Origin: Xylaria sp. FL1777
Lineage: Eukaryota; Ascomycota; Sordariomycetes; Xylariales; Xylariaceae
Assembly: GCA_022578965.1 (NCBI GenBank)
Contig: MU400531.1
Coordinates: 62,001-126,000, forward strand
Reading direction: 5' to 3'
Length of the DNA stretch: 64,000 bases
Shown: piece by piece, positions 1 to 12,033 of the stretch
Position numbering within the stretch: position 1 is the first letter of the stretch
Layout of the letters: the number at the start of each line of letters is the position of its first letter
Notes under the pieces: generated by a model
Databases searched by the model: none
What the model was told of the DNA's origin: nothing
What the model saw: only the letters and a program-made list of their open reading frames with translations
Made by a program: the position numbers and the translations under genes

Positions 1-968
1 TTTTAAATAGTGCTTTTATTTAATTTTTAAACTTAATATAATTTTTAAAAATCTTTTTTGTTTTTAGCTTAAAGTTAGTTAACTTGTTAGCTTTTAAAAA
101 AATTTTTAAAATAAATTAAAACTATTTTAGTACTTTTTTTAACAAAAATTATAAAATAGTTATTATTTTTTGATTTTTTTTTGTAATAATAATAAAATGC
201 TATTTTAAATAAAGTTTAATATAAATTAAAAAAGCTTTTATATTTATAAATTTATTATAAAGTTTTAAAGCAGTAAGTTTAAAACTTTTAATGTTAAGCA
301 TTTTTAATATTATAAATAATCTTAATAGTAAAAGTAGTAATAATAGTAAAAAGTTAGGTTTTTTATTTTAAGTTATTATTTTAAGTATAGTAATAATAAA
401 AATAAGCGTTAAGTTTATTAGTAGTAATATTAATATTAATTATAGTATAATTACTTGTTTAAAACTTTAACTTGTTATTATAATAGCAGTTATTATTGCT
501 ACTTTAATTATTATAGCTAGTATTTATGCTAGTTTAAAAGTTATAACGTTTAGTATTTAAGCTATTCTTTAGGTTAAAGCAATTAATTTGCTTTATAGCG
601 CTAGTATTAACGTTAGTTCTTTTTTATTGCTGCTATTTAACTTTTTTTTTTTGCTATTGCTTTTTTTTTAATAGAAGTAGCTAATAAAAGTGCTAAAGTT
701 TATTGTTTTAATACGTTGCTAGTTTTAAAGATCTTTAAAATTTTTAAACTTAATTTTTAACTTTTTATTTTTAGTAATATAACTTAAATTTAGTTTTATT
801 AGTTATTAAGTAAAGTTTATTTATATAATGCTATTTAGCATTTTTATTTTTTAAATATTTCTTTAGTATACTTTTAAAACTTTATTTTGTAAATTGTTTG
901 TTATTTAACTTTTTATATTAGTATTTGTTTTTATATATTAAGTCTTATTAATTAAAAAGCTATTAAAG
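1..968. mobile_element. Internal 3' end of a RIP-decayed LTR retrotransposon, cut by the window edge
   Basis: Positions 1-968 align end to end, without net length change, with 21,950-22,917, the last 968 bp before the 3' LTR of the complete element further on. The differences seen are mostly C/T or G/A. It directly precedes an LTR at 969. The rest of this element lies before the window. No coding frame survives, so the superfamily cannot be told. Confidence 0.8.
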
Positions 969-1462
969 TATAATAAACCTGTTATATATTAATATAATAA
1001 GTTTATTTTTAAGGTTTTAATTTATAAGTAATAATAAAATTCTTAACAGTAGTTCATTAAAGAAGTTTTTAAAGTACTTTTATTACTATATATTAATAAA
1101 GGTCTTAAGGGATTAAAAGTAATAAATATATTAGTGCTTAGCAGTTATAAGAAATTAATAGCTAAAAAACTAAAACTAAATAAATAACTAAATACAAAAA
1201 GTGCATAATTATATAAACAAAAGAAAAGTAAAAAAAGTAGTAATTTCTTTTAAATTACTGCAAGTTTAGTAAACATTAAATTACTGTAAACTTAGTAAGC
1301 TTTAAATTACTATAAGCCTAGTAAGCTTTAAATTACTATAAGCTTAGTAAGCCAAGTAAGTTATTACGTAACTTTAGCTCTAGCTAGCAAAAAAAGAAGT
1401 GCAAAGTATATATAAAAGCATTAAGCTACTTTAAAGGCCACCCTTGTGCTAATTTCATAACA
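969..1462. mobile_element. LTR, subfamily A (3' LTR of the element entering from the left)
   Basis: This 494-bp LTR starts TATAATAAACC, where TA probably replaces the usual TG, and ends TAACA. It matches the solo LTR at 11,539-12,033 over its whole length, including a run of short repeats of the type TTAAATTACTATAAGCTTAG and the terminal stretch near CACCCTTGTGCTAATT. The five bases after it (AATAT, 1463-1467) would be one copy of the target duplication; the partner is outside the window. Confidence 0.8.
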
Positions 1463-2927
1463 AATATATAACTGCACAAAATTTTTTATTAATAATAACT
1501 ATATAATATTAGCAAACTATACAGCTAATAATTTATTTATAACGTTTATTAATATAAACTTTATAAAACAAAGAATAGTTTTAGTTGTTTTATTGCTATT
1601 AAAACAATAATTATGTATTTATTACAACAAAAAAAACTTTAAAACTAAAGAACTTAAGCTTAAGTACTTATTTAATGCTTTTATAAACTATAGCATAATT
1701 TATTCGATTTTTAACATAAGGTTAACTTGCAAACAGCAGCTTTAATAGTTTAAGAAAATTATTAATAATAGCAATAAGCGTTTTAAAAAACTTCTTAATA
1801 TATTACAAACTAGCATGCATTTAAACTTTATTAAAAAGTTATTATTAAAACAAAACTTATATTTACTAAAAAAATCTTTGTTTAAATAGCTTGCAGTTTA
1901 TTAAAACTTCTTTTATTGCTTAAAATATTGCTAGTTTAATTAATGCTTTTATAATTATATATATAGCACCTTGATTTAAATTACTGCAAAATATAATATA
2001 AGCTAACATAAGTTTAACGATTATTTTACTATTCCATTGATTAATTAGTTTAAAAAAAAGGTTTTTTACTTGTTTTATACTTAAAGCGCACCTTTTGTTT
2101 AAAAAATATTCTAAAATAATAATACTACTTTATAGTAAGTATAATAGTAACTTAATATGCTACAAAAATGCAACTAAAATATAATAAACTTAAATATTAA
2201 CGAAAAAAACTTAATAGTTAAGCAGTTATTATTTAAAATTGCTTATAAACTATGCTATAAACTAAAAAACCTAAAAAAAAACTACTTTTATTTAAGTTTT
2301 AAAGAACTTAAGTTTAAGCTAAGCTTTAATTTAATAGGTTTTTTAATAGTTCTTTTTGTTTATTACTTAATAAAAATAACTATAGAAAAGTATTTATAGT
2401 ATAATATTACAATAAAAACAAAATACTAAAGTGCTTTAAACAATAATAATTTTAATTTTATTTTAAGCTAAAATAAAGATTACTTAACTATAAAGTTTAT
2501 TATTACTACTGCTAATTATACGCAAAAAACGTTTAATTTTAATGTTATAACAAATATAAGTATAATATTGCAGTTAATTTTATAAAATAGCTTACTTGCT
2601 GCGCTTTATAATACTATAAATAATAAAGTTTAAAGTATTTATTTAAAGCTACAAAATATAAAATGCTTTTAACTAATGTTTGCAAAAAGTACTTTGCTTT
2701 TAATTAAGCTATAAATTAAAAATAGCAATTATAACTTTTTATGTTTAAAGTATAGCATATTTTAGCTTTTAGCAAGCGTACTTATACGTTATAAGTATAA
2801 TTATTATTTTTTAAGCAGTATATATAACTGCTAAAAGTGCTTAAATAAGTTTTTTTTAAGCAAAACTTGTTGCTTTTATAAGCAATACAACTATTTAAAT
2901 AATAATAAGATTAAAAATTATTAGAAC

Positions 2928-3536
2928 AGTTTTTTATGCTTATTTAAAAATTGCAACTTGTATGTATAAAAGCAATATTTTATACAAAAAGCATACTTTA
3001 ATCGATATATTTACGCTGTACACCTTAAAGAACGCCTGTATTGCTACAATAAATATAACTTAACCTTTGCAAAAAAAAAAAATCTTAATTAACATAATTG
3101 CGCTATATACTTTAAAGAACGCTTATATTGCTACAATAAATGTAATTTAACCTTTGCAAAGAAAAGAAATCTTAATTAATATAATTGCGTTATATACTTT
3201 AAAAAACGCCTATATTGCTGCAATAAATATAACTTAACCTTTATACAAAAAAAAGATCTTAATTAGCATACTTGCGTTATATATTTTAAGAAACGCTTAT
3301 ATAGCTGCAATAAATATAATTTACTTTTTGCATAGAAAAAAAATCTTAATTAGTATAATTACGCTATATACCTTAAAGAACGCCTGTATAGCTATAATAA
3401 GTATAATTTAACCTTTATATAAAAAAGAGATCTTAATTAGTATAATTGCGCTATATATTTTAAGAAACGCTTATATAGCTATAATAAGTATAACTTAACT
3501 TTTATACAAAAAAAACATTTTAATTAGCACATTAAG
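2928..3536 (+). pseudogene. Decayed tandem C2H2 zinc-finger array
   Basis: Six direct repeats of exactly 87 bp begin at 3015, 3102, 3189, 3276, 3363 and 3450, with a more degenerate unit before them from about 2928. Read in one + frame, each gives 29 residues such as ERLYCYNKCNLTFAKKRNLN followed by TAA or TAG, then His. If TAT/TAC stand for former TGT/TGC or CAC and TAA for former CAA, as RIP would produce, every unit fits Cys-x2-Cys-x12-His. The repeats are therefore probably a zinc-finger gene copy inactivated by RIP, perhaps carried on a transposon. About 200 bp upstream the same strand shows a spaced Cys-like motif (LIRYKYNYYFL). The parent gene is not identified. Confidence 0.6.
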
Positions 3537-6500
3537 TCTTATAACAAAAGCATAAAAAAAAAACTAGCTAAGCAATGCAAGTTAAAAGTTAACTTAATAA
3601 CAAAGTTAACTTTAGAAGCAAAGTTAAACTTAGAGTTCTTATTTTATAAAAAGCTCTTTTTAAAATAAAAGCAAACAAAAATCACTATTAAGCTTTCGAA
3701 AAACTTTCGACCTTTAAAACCAGTTATAAAGCTATTACTAATAGCTAATTTAAATTTAGTTAATTAAACTAAATAGCATATAAGCTGCAACATTAAGCAA
3801 ATTAGCTTATATTAAAATTTTGCAGCTATTAATGCAGCTATTAAAGCTTTTTTAAATGCTAGGTTTAAGCAGTATTAAACTAGCAGCTAAAGCTTTTTAT
3901 ATAGCATACATACTATAATTAGCTCATTAAAAAAGCAGTTTAAAAAGCAAAACATACTTGTTTTTAATTTAAATAACTTAATGTTAGTTATATATGCTAA
4001 GCAAAAAAAGCTTAGCATTATAAATATTTATAACTTTATTTTTAATATGTTGCAGCATAAGCTTTAAATCTAAATAAAACAAAATAGCTACTTAATTAAT
4101 TATTAAGTTAAGTATATTTTGCATAATAGTTAAAATAACTAAGCTAACCTTTTAAATATATATAACCTCGTTTAAGAACTAAAGGTTATTATTTAGGTTT
4201 ACTTAAAAAGCTTTAAGAACAAAAAACATTTTAAAGCTATTATAAAGTTAGGCTAATAATATATTTAGTATTACAGTTATATTATTATTGCATAAAATAA
4301 TGCTATTGTTATAAAATTAACAACACTAGTATTTATATTCACTAACTTAATAATTATATTATATTACATTTTTTAATTATTTTGTTTTTTAAGTACACAT
4401 ATATTTTTACTGTTTTGCACTATTACTAGCTAGCTAGTTTAAAGCTTTACGCTTAAAAACTTTAATTAAGCTAAAATTGTCCTAAAAAAAAACTAAGCCT
4501 TTTTTTATGTTAAAAAAATCCTTTTTTGCATTAAACTTTTTATTTACTTGCATTTTTAGTTTATATATATAATTAGTTATTTTTTCGATTAAGTAGTTAA
4601 AGTTTAACTTATGTTTTAACTGTTTTATGCTAAAGCTATATACTAGCTAAATTTAATAGTAGTATATATATATTGCTTTTTTTACTTTTATTATTATGTT
4701 TAAAAAAAGTTCTAAAATGTTATATTTTGCTAACTAGTATATTTTATTAAAAGCTGCTTTTAGGTTTAATAAAATAACAGCTTTGCAAAAATACTTAGTT
4801 ATAAATCTAAATATATTAAGCTTTATAAACATAAGCTTTTTTTAAAATGTTATATTGCTATTATTTTTAACTTTAAATAAATTAGCTTTAGCAAAAAAAA
4901 ACTACTGTTTAGCTGTTTGCTTGCTTACTTTAAATAACTTAATAGCTTTATTAAATTTTTTGTTTTTAATTAGCTTTAATATAAATAGCTTACTTATTAA
5001 GAACTTATATAAGCTAATTACTATTTAAGCTGCTTTTATTTTTTTTTTAGTTAGCTTGCAATAAATAATATTATTAAAGCTTTTTATATTAATTGTTTAT
5101 ATACTAAAAGTTTTTTAAATGCTTTGCTTTTTAGTAGCGCTTAATGCAATTTAATAATATATTTATATATTTAATAATGCTACAGCAAATAAATAGCTTA
5201 TATTGTTTTATACTATTTAGTTTTAAAGTTTGTTAAAAAAGTTGCAAAATTTTAACTTAATTAAATGTTAAAACTACAAGCTTAAAGCGTTTAGCATAAT
5301 TAAAAATTTAACTGCTTTTGCTTTTTAGTTTTTGATTTTTTGTTTTTTATTTGTAATATTTTTGCATATTTTATTATATAACTTTTTTACTTATTGTTTA
5401 AAAGTATTATATTTGCTTTTTTATAGTTTTTTGTTTAATGCTAAATTTTATAAGTAAAATATTTATATTTAGAAATTTTTAATGCTGTTTTAGTAATATG
5501 CTACCTTTTAAAATATATTTATAATAGTTTTAGTTAGATTGTTTGCTTTATTAAATATACTTATAACTTTTTTAATAAATAAAAAGCACATTTTGCTATT
5601 TTTTAATATGCTAATAATCTTAAAAAAAGTAAAAAACGTAAAAACAGTATTCTTAAAAGTATATGTCTTAAAAATATGTGTTTTTTTAAGGGTATATGTT
5701 TTTTTAAAGGTATTTAGCTTCTGAAAAGTTAGTGTCTTTAGAAGAGTTAGCTAAAGAGTCAGTGTTTTTAGTAGAGTTAACTAAGTTAGCGTTTTTTTCT
5801 GTTTAAAGGTATTTTTATTCTTAGAGGTTAATTTAAATAAAAAGCTAAAGCTAAAGCTAGAGCTGCTTTTGTTAATTAACTACGTAAACCGTGAAGTTTG
5901 CATGTTATTAATAATTAATGAAAGTAAATAAGTTTATAAAAAGTTATAGTAACTAAAGGTGCAAAAAGGAAAAAAAAAAGGTAGCAAGCAGTAATAATAA
6001 CGCGTATTTAAAATAGCATAATAGCTACTTTTTATTAAATAATTAACTAAAATACATACTTATAAATAGCTAAAAAAGCAAAATATACACTAATAAATAC
6101 ATTATATATTAAGTGCTTTATGCACTAGTAAATATTATATAATACTTTTATAATTATTTCATTTTTAGCAATAAATATTATTTAAAATATTAAAGGTTAA
6201 AAAACAACTTTTTATTTTTAAGTATTTTGTTATACTTGTTTTTAAAACAAGAAAACTAGAAAGCTTGCATAACTGCACTAAAAAAGCTTAGCTTTGCTTT
6301 AAATACGGACTTTTTCGTAAGTTATTAATACGTATTTTAATAAGCAAACAATATTTTAATAAAAGTTGCAAACTAAAAAACGCTTAAATAAAAGTAAACG
6401 TTAGCGTTTAAATTACTTTTTGCAATTTTAATGTTGCAATAAAAGCAGCTAAAATAAATGTCTGTTTAATATTAATATACTGCTAACAAAACAAAAGTGT

Positions 6501-6559
6501 TAACTTACTATCAAAAACTAGTAAAACAAACAAATAATATAATATAACCATAATTTTTA

Positions 6560-6735
6560 ATACAAAGAGGTGTACCTTGCATATAAAGCGTAGTAATAGT
6601 TGCATTATACGTGTTATATTAAAGTGGGAATATGCATGTAGCAATAAATAAAAATATAAGTGTAGCGTTAAGTGAGAATATATATTAAGTAAAAACATAC
6701 GTGTAGTGTTAAATAAAAATATACGTGTAATAAAA
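6560..6735. repeat. Short imperfect tandem repeats
   Basis: Variants of ATATACGTGTAGTGTTAAAT with AAAAATAT spacers recur four or five times at roughly 35-45-bp intervals. It is an A+T-rich minisatellite with no coding sense; the edges are approximate. Confidence 0.5.
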
Positions 6736-7629
6736 ATGTATAGGAAATTTATAGTTTATATACTAAGTATATATCATAAATAATTAAGCAACAAAGCTAT
6801 GCTTAACAAGCAACAAAGCTATGCTTAACTAAAGACAAAGAGTTTTTGCTTAAAACATTTACTTAATAATGGTTTATTGTTTTTTATCTTTAACGACTTG
6901 CAGCAAAAACTTCTGTACAGTTTGCGCTTTTTTAAGCTAGTTATAATGCAGCTAATCTTTAAAAAATCTGCTTATTTATTACATCCTAAGCTATTTTTAG
7001 ATTAATTTAAACTATAAGTAGCTTATATTATTATTAAAGCTTTAAAATTACTTATAATATACTAGTTTTTAGTTCTATATTAATGCTACTTAAAATGCTG
7101 TTTATTTTTAGTAATTATGCACTTAAGCCGCATTTTTGTTGTTATAACTAAACAAAGCCACTAAGTTTTAGTTTATATAATAAAAACGCTAAAAGTTATT
7201 TGTTTTTATTTTAAATATATAAAGTATATAAAAGACTAATTATAGCTAAAATAAATAACAAGCAACAAAAGTTAGCTTTGTTATTAATTTATGTTTAGTT
7301 ATAAAATTAAGGCTAGTTAGCTTTAGTAATTTTGCTACCACTGCTATCACTTTGCTAGCTAAATAAACAAAGCTCCTAGTTATCACTTTGCTAGCTAAAC
7401 ATTTAACGAGGCTTATTAGCATAAAACAAATTAAAAAAAGAAAGCTGCTTAAAGCTATTATCTAGAAATATTTAAGGCGTAACACTATATAAATTAAGCA
7501 AGTTAAATAAAGAAAATGCAATAAATGTTAAACGTATAAAAAAGCCAGATTTAAGAAAATCTAGAAGTTTATTTAAAGCTGCGCTATTAATAGCTCGCTT
7601 TTAACTTTTAGCTTTTTAAAAAGAAAAAG

Positions 7630-8240
7630 CTTTGTTAAATTGCTTAATAAGGTTATTATTATTATAACCGTTTTTTTTAATAAGGTTATTATTTTTATAA
7701 CCTTTGTTTTCTTTAGTAAAAAAGTCATTATTATTATAACTATTTCTTTTAGTAAATAAGTCCTGGTCTTAATAATAAAAAGCTTAAATAAAATAATCTA
7801 GTAAGCAAAATAAAAGTATATTAAGTTGCTATTTGTTACTTTGTAGAATATTTGATTTAGCTTTATAAACATTATTATTTTTTACTAAAATAAGAAAAAA
7901 ATGAAAGCTTTTTAGTATATAGAATTGTTGTTTAATTTTGCCTTAAAGGTCATTATTTCTATAACTTTCGTTTTTTTTAGTAAAAAAGTTCTTATAACTT
8001 TTACTCTTAGTAAAAAGGTCATTATTATTATAACTATTTTCTTTAATAAATAAGCCTTAGTTTTAATAATAAAAAGCTTAAATAAGATAATTTAGTAAGC
8101 AAAATAAAAGTATATTAAGTTATTATTTATTACTTTGTAAAATATCTAATTTAGCTTTATAAACATTGTTGTTTTTTATTAAAACAAAAAAAAAATAAAG
8201 GCTATTTAGTATATAAAGTTGCTATTTAATGTTGCTTTAA
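7630..8240. repeat. Direct tandem duplication, two copies of about 295 bp
   Basis: The motif GTCATTATTATTATAACTAT occurs at 7724 and, one base changed at its start, at 8018, a spacing of 294 bp. The following 200 bp match closely in both copies, including the AATAAAAAGCTTAAATAA and AGCAAAATAAAAGTATATTA stretches. Differences are mainly transitions. The outer limits are estimates. Confidence 0.7.
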
Positions 8241-9584
8241 CTTCGCAGAACATAAAGTTTAACTTTTTTATAAATATTGTTCTTTTAAAAGTTATTTAGC
8301 TATACTTTAAAAATACCTTTAGCTTGTATTATAGCTGCTACGTTTACTTTTGTTTTATTACTGTTTTAATTGTTTTATGTTTAAGTAATAGTTTAGTTTA
8401 GCTATATAACCTAATATTTGCTTTAAATAAGCTTTATAGTAATAATTTTTTACTTTATAAGCTAGCTAAGCTTAAAGTATAAGCTATTTTTAATTTTAAG
8501 AAGTACAATAAAACAATATTATTTATTGTAATTTATTTTATATATAGCAATAAATAACTTATTTAAGCATTACGTTTTAACTGTTTATAGTTATGTTTTT
8601 ATACTAGCAAGCTAAGCTAATTTTAGCTGCTTACACTATAAATAAAACTAAATCTTAGCAAAAACTAAAAAAAAAGGTTTTTTATAAACCACTTATAAAC
8701 TCTATTGTTAGTTTTATTAAATGTATCTTTATTTAAAATATACATACATTAAGGGGGTTTAAAATATACATAATTTTATAGCGCAATTAATTTTACAGCA
8801 TAATTAAAATAAACGTATTAACAGGCAAAATAAATAAATGCTAAAAAAAAAGCTAAAATACTAAGTAAGTTGTTTATAAAATCAAGCTAAGCACTTTTTT
8901 TTATATTTAGTTAACAAAACTTATTAAGGTTAAATTATTTAGCTTTAATAAATACTTAAATACTTTGCTTTTTTATAAATGTATTATTATATTTGTTTTT
9001 AATGCTTAGCTATAAATATACTTAATTGTAAACGCTAAAGCTTTATAGTTTTACTTGCTATATGTTGTCTTAAAATCTAGTACGCCATAAATTCTATTAT
9101 TATTAAACTATAATATATGTTATATTATACTATAAAACATTTAGCAAGCTAAGCTAAATGTTTACCTAGTGTTATAAAAAAGCTTTTAAGTTATATTAAG
9201 TAGCTAAACTAAATAACCTTTTAGCTTTTTTATAATACTTAAAAGTACACTTAACTACTTATAAGTTTTGTTTTTTGCTTATTTTGTTCTAGTTTTTTCC
9301 TTTGTTTTAGTTGCTTACCTTGTTTTTTATAAACGCATATATAACAGTTATATAAAAATATAAACAAAACTAGTATTTAGTATTTATTTATTAAATAAAC
9401 AATTAATTAAGGAGTAATTAAAACGGGAGTAAATTAGTTTTACTATAGTATATAATAAAGTAAATATAAAGTAAGCTTTTTTAATAATGTTTAAAAATAT
9501 AGCTATTGCTAGTTATAAAAATATAACGTTTAATTAAAATATATATGCAATATGCTTTAAATATATATTACGTATAGTTTAGCA

Positions 9585-9745
9585 AGCTAGCAAAACAAGC
9601 TAATAGGTTAAAAATAAGCTAAAAACGAGCTAATAGTTAAAAGCGCACTAATTAATTAAAATCGAGCTAATTAGATTAGTTAAAATCAAGCTAATTAAAT
9701 TAGTTAAAATCGAGCTAGTTAAAGGTATAAAAGCAAGCTAATTAG
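9585..9745. repeat. Short A+T-rich repeat tract
   Basis: Units of the form TTAAAATCGAGCTAATTA recur about six times with changing spacers. No coding or regulatory meaning is seen. Confidence 0.45.
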
Positions 9746-10069
9746 TTAGCAGTTTTATGGTATTTATTAATTTTAATCCTTTAGCTTATATATTACAACA
9801 GTTAATTAAGCTGCATATATATAAACTAAGGTATTATATATTATATAGTTTAAAAATAATAAGTAAAAATAATCCCAGAAATGAGATTTTATAAAGTTAT
9901 AAAGGCATAAAAGGGATATTATTATATAAGGTTTAATTTTACTATATATAATAACATATCGTTTAGTTTTAAGCGTTATTACATAACACGTTTAAGGTTA
10001 TTTATATATAATATCTGCTATATGTAGTTATATAGCTAACACTACACCTAAATGCTGTTTTAGCTATTA

Positions 10070-10425
10070 ATAATAGCATGCCTTAATAACAGATGTCTTA
10101 ATAATAAAGTGCTTTAATAACGGTGTGCTTATTAATTATTAAAGCACACTATTAAGGCATGCTATTATTAAAGCACACCTTATTAAAGCACCTCATTATT
10201 AAAACACCTATTATTAAAGCACTTATTATTAAAGCATTTACATTTATTATTAAAACATACCGTTATTAAAGTACACTGTTATTAAAGCACCTTTAATAAC
10301 GGTATACCTTAATAATAATATGTTTTAATAATAGCGTAGCTTAATAATAATATACCTTAATAACGGTATGTCTTAATAATGGCTTGCTTTAATAACTATT
10401 TTAGGTGCTTTAATAAATGCTTTTT
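10070..10425. repeat. Palindromic minisatellite
   Basis: TTAATAACGGTGTGCTTTAATAA-like units alternate with their reverse complement (TTATTAAAGCACACC). Orientation flips near 10,140 and again near 10,290, so the tract could fold into long hairpins. Copies vary by transitions. No gene is seen within it. Confidence 0.6.
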
Positions 10426-10827
10426 ATTAAACTAAAAAGCTTTAGCTTATTATTAAACTTATTTACCATTATTTATAACTAGTTTTTACCTTTGACTTTT
10501 ATTATAAACAAGCGAAATAACTAGTTTATAACTAGCTAAAAGTTAATACTAGAAAATTAAAGCTACTAATATACCTTATTAATTAATAGTACGCTATATA
10601 ATCAAGTTTTTAAGCGAGCTTAAAATCTTAAACAATATATATAAGTAAAACATCAATAAAAAAAACCTAGAATAGCATTAATGTTTATTATTAAGGTAAA
10701 AATACCTAATATAAAAACATAGATTTAACCTTTATTAACTAAGCCTTTAATGCAAGCTAATAATAAGTTATAGTTTTAATTTATTATTATTAAAGCATTT
10801 TATAATAGCTAAAGTAATACTAATAAA

Positions 10828-10962
10828 GAACTAAATGCCCTTTAGCTAGCTTTAGCTCTCACTATTAGCAAAGAATTAAATGCTCTTTAGCTAGCTTTAG
10901 CTATTATTATTAGCAGAGAATTAAATGCCTTTTAGCTAACTTTAGCTTTTATTATTAGTTTA
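10828..10962. repeat. Three 45-bp tandem repeats
   Basis: Copies start at 10,828, 10,873 and 10,918, each with GAAYTAAATGCYYTTTAGCT followed by a TAGCTTTAGCT and ATTATTAG stretch. They are clean, in register and non-coding. Confidence 0.75.
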
Positions 10963-11538
10963 TAACAGGCTATAACTTTTAGCAATAACCTTTATTTTGC
11001 AATTGCTATATATTAAAAACAAACCGCTTAGCTTTATAAATCTTAAAATAAAACAATAGTTTAAGCAAGGTTGGTTTTAGGACATTATGCTAGCATATAA
11101 CGTGCTTTTGTTTAAAAAATACCCTGGTTAGCAAAAAAGCTTCCAGTAGCTGTCTAAAAACAGTAAAAACTCTATAAATGCATTTTTAAGTAAAACTATA
11201 GCATTTTGGAAAGTTAAAACAACTTATTTTAGCATATATATTATTTAGTTATAAAACTAGTAAGCACTAAAGCTTAAAATGCTTGCAGAGCTATTAACTT
11301 TTAAAAATACCTTTTTTATTAATTTAAATTGTTTAATATATTGCTAAATATTACTACAAATATTAATCATTAAAACGTTAATTTAATAACAAGCTAAATA
11401 TATAAATATAACAATTATATTATTATAATAGCTTATATAATTGCGTAGTTTACTAAATAACTATAAACAAGCATTTAGCTAAATAACTTTTTTAAAGTAA
11501 GCTTATATTAATAAAACAATAGATTATATTAATGCTAT

Positions 11539-12033
11539 TATAACAGACTTATTATATATTAATATAACAGGTTTACCCTTGGAGTTTTAATTTGCAAGTA
11601 ATAATAAAATCCTTAACGGTAGTTCGTTAAAAAGGTTTTTAAAGTACTTTTATTACTATGCATTAATAGAAGTCTTAAAGGATTAAAAGTAATAAGTATA
11701 TTAGTGCTTAGCAGTTATAAAAAAATTAATAGCTAAAAAACTAGAACTAAATAAATAACTAAATACAAAAAGTGCATAATTATATAAACAAAAAAAAAGT
11801 AAAAAAAGTAATAACCTCTTTTAAATCACTGCAAGTTTAGTAAGCACTGGATTACTATAAGCTTAGTAAGCCTTAAATTACTATAAGCTTAGTAAGCTTT
11901 AAATTACCGTAAGCCTAGTAAGTTAAATAAGTTGTCACGTAACTTCGGCTCTAGCCGGCAAAAAAAGAGGTGCAAAGTATATATAAAAGCATTAAGCCGC
12001 TTTAAAAGCCACCCTTGTGCTAATTTTGTAATA
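11539..12033. mobile_element. Solo LTR, subfamily A, with 5-bp target duplication
   Basis: This 495-bp LTR starts TATAACAGACTT and ends GTAATA. It is flanked by GCTAT at 11,534-11,538 and again at 12,034-12,038, a perfect 5-bp target site duplication. No related internal sequence adjoins it on either side. It is a full-length match to the LTR at 969-1462. It is therefore probably the product of recombination between the two LTRs of one insertion. Confidence 0.85.

Noticed and set aside
1180..1360. Regular TTAAATTACTATAAGCTTAG units, considered as a CRISPR-like array
   Set aside because: They are imperfect short repeats inside an LTR, without unique spacers, in a eukaryotic genome.
5539..6698. 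Short hydrophobic frames in the A+T-rich block
   Set aside because: Low-complexity Leu/Phe/Ile frames are expected by chance at this composition.
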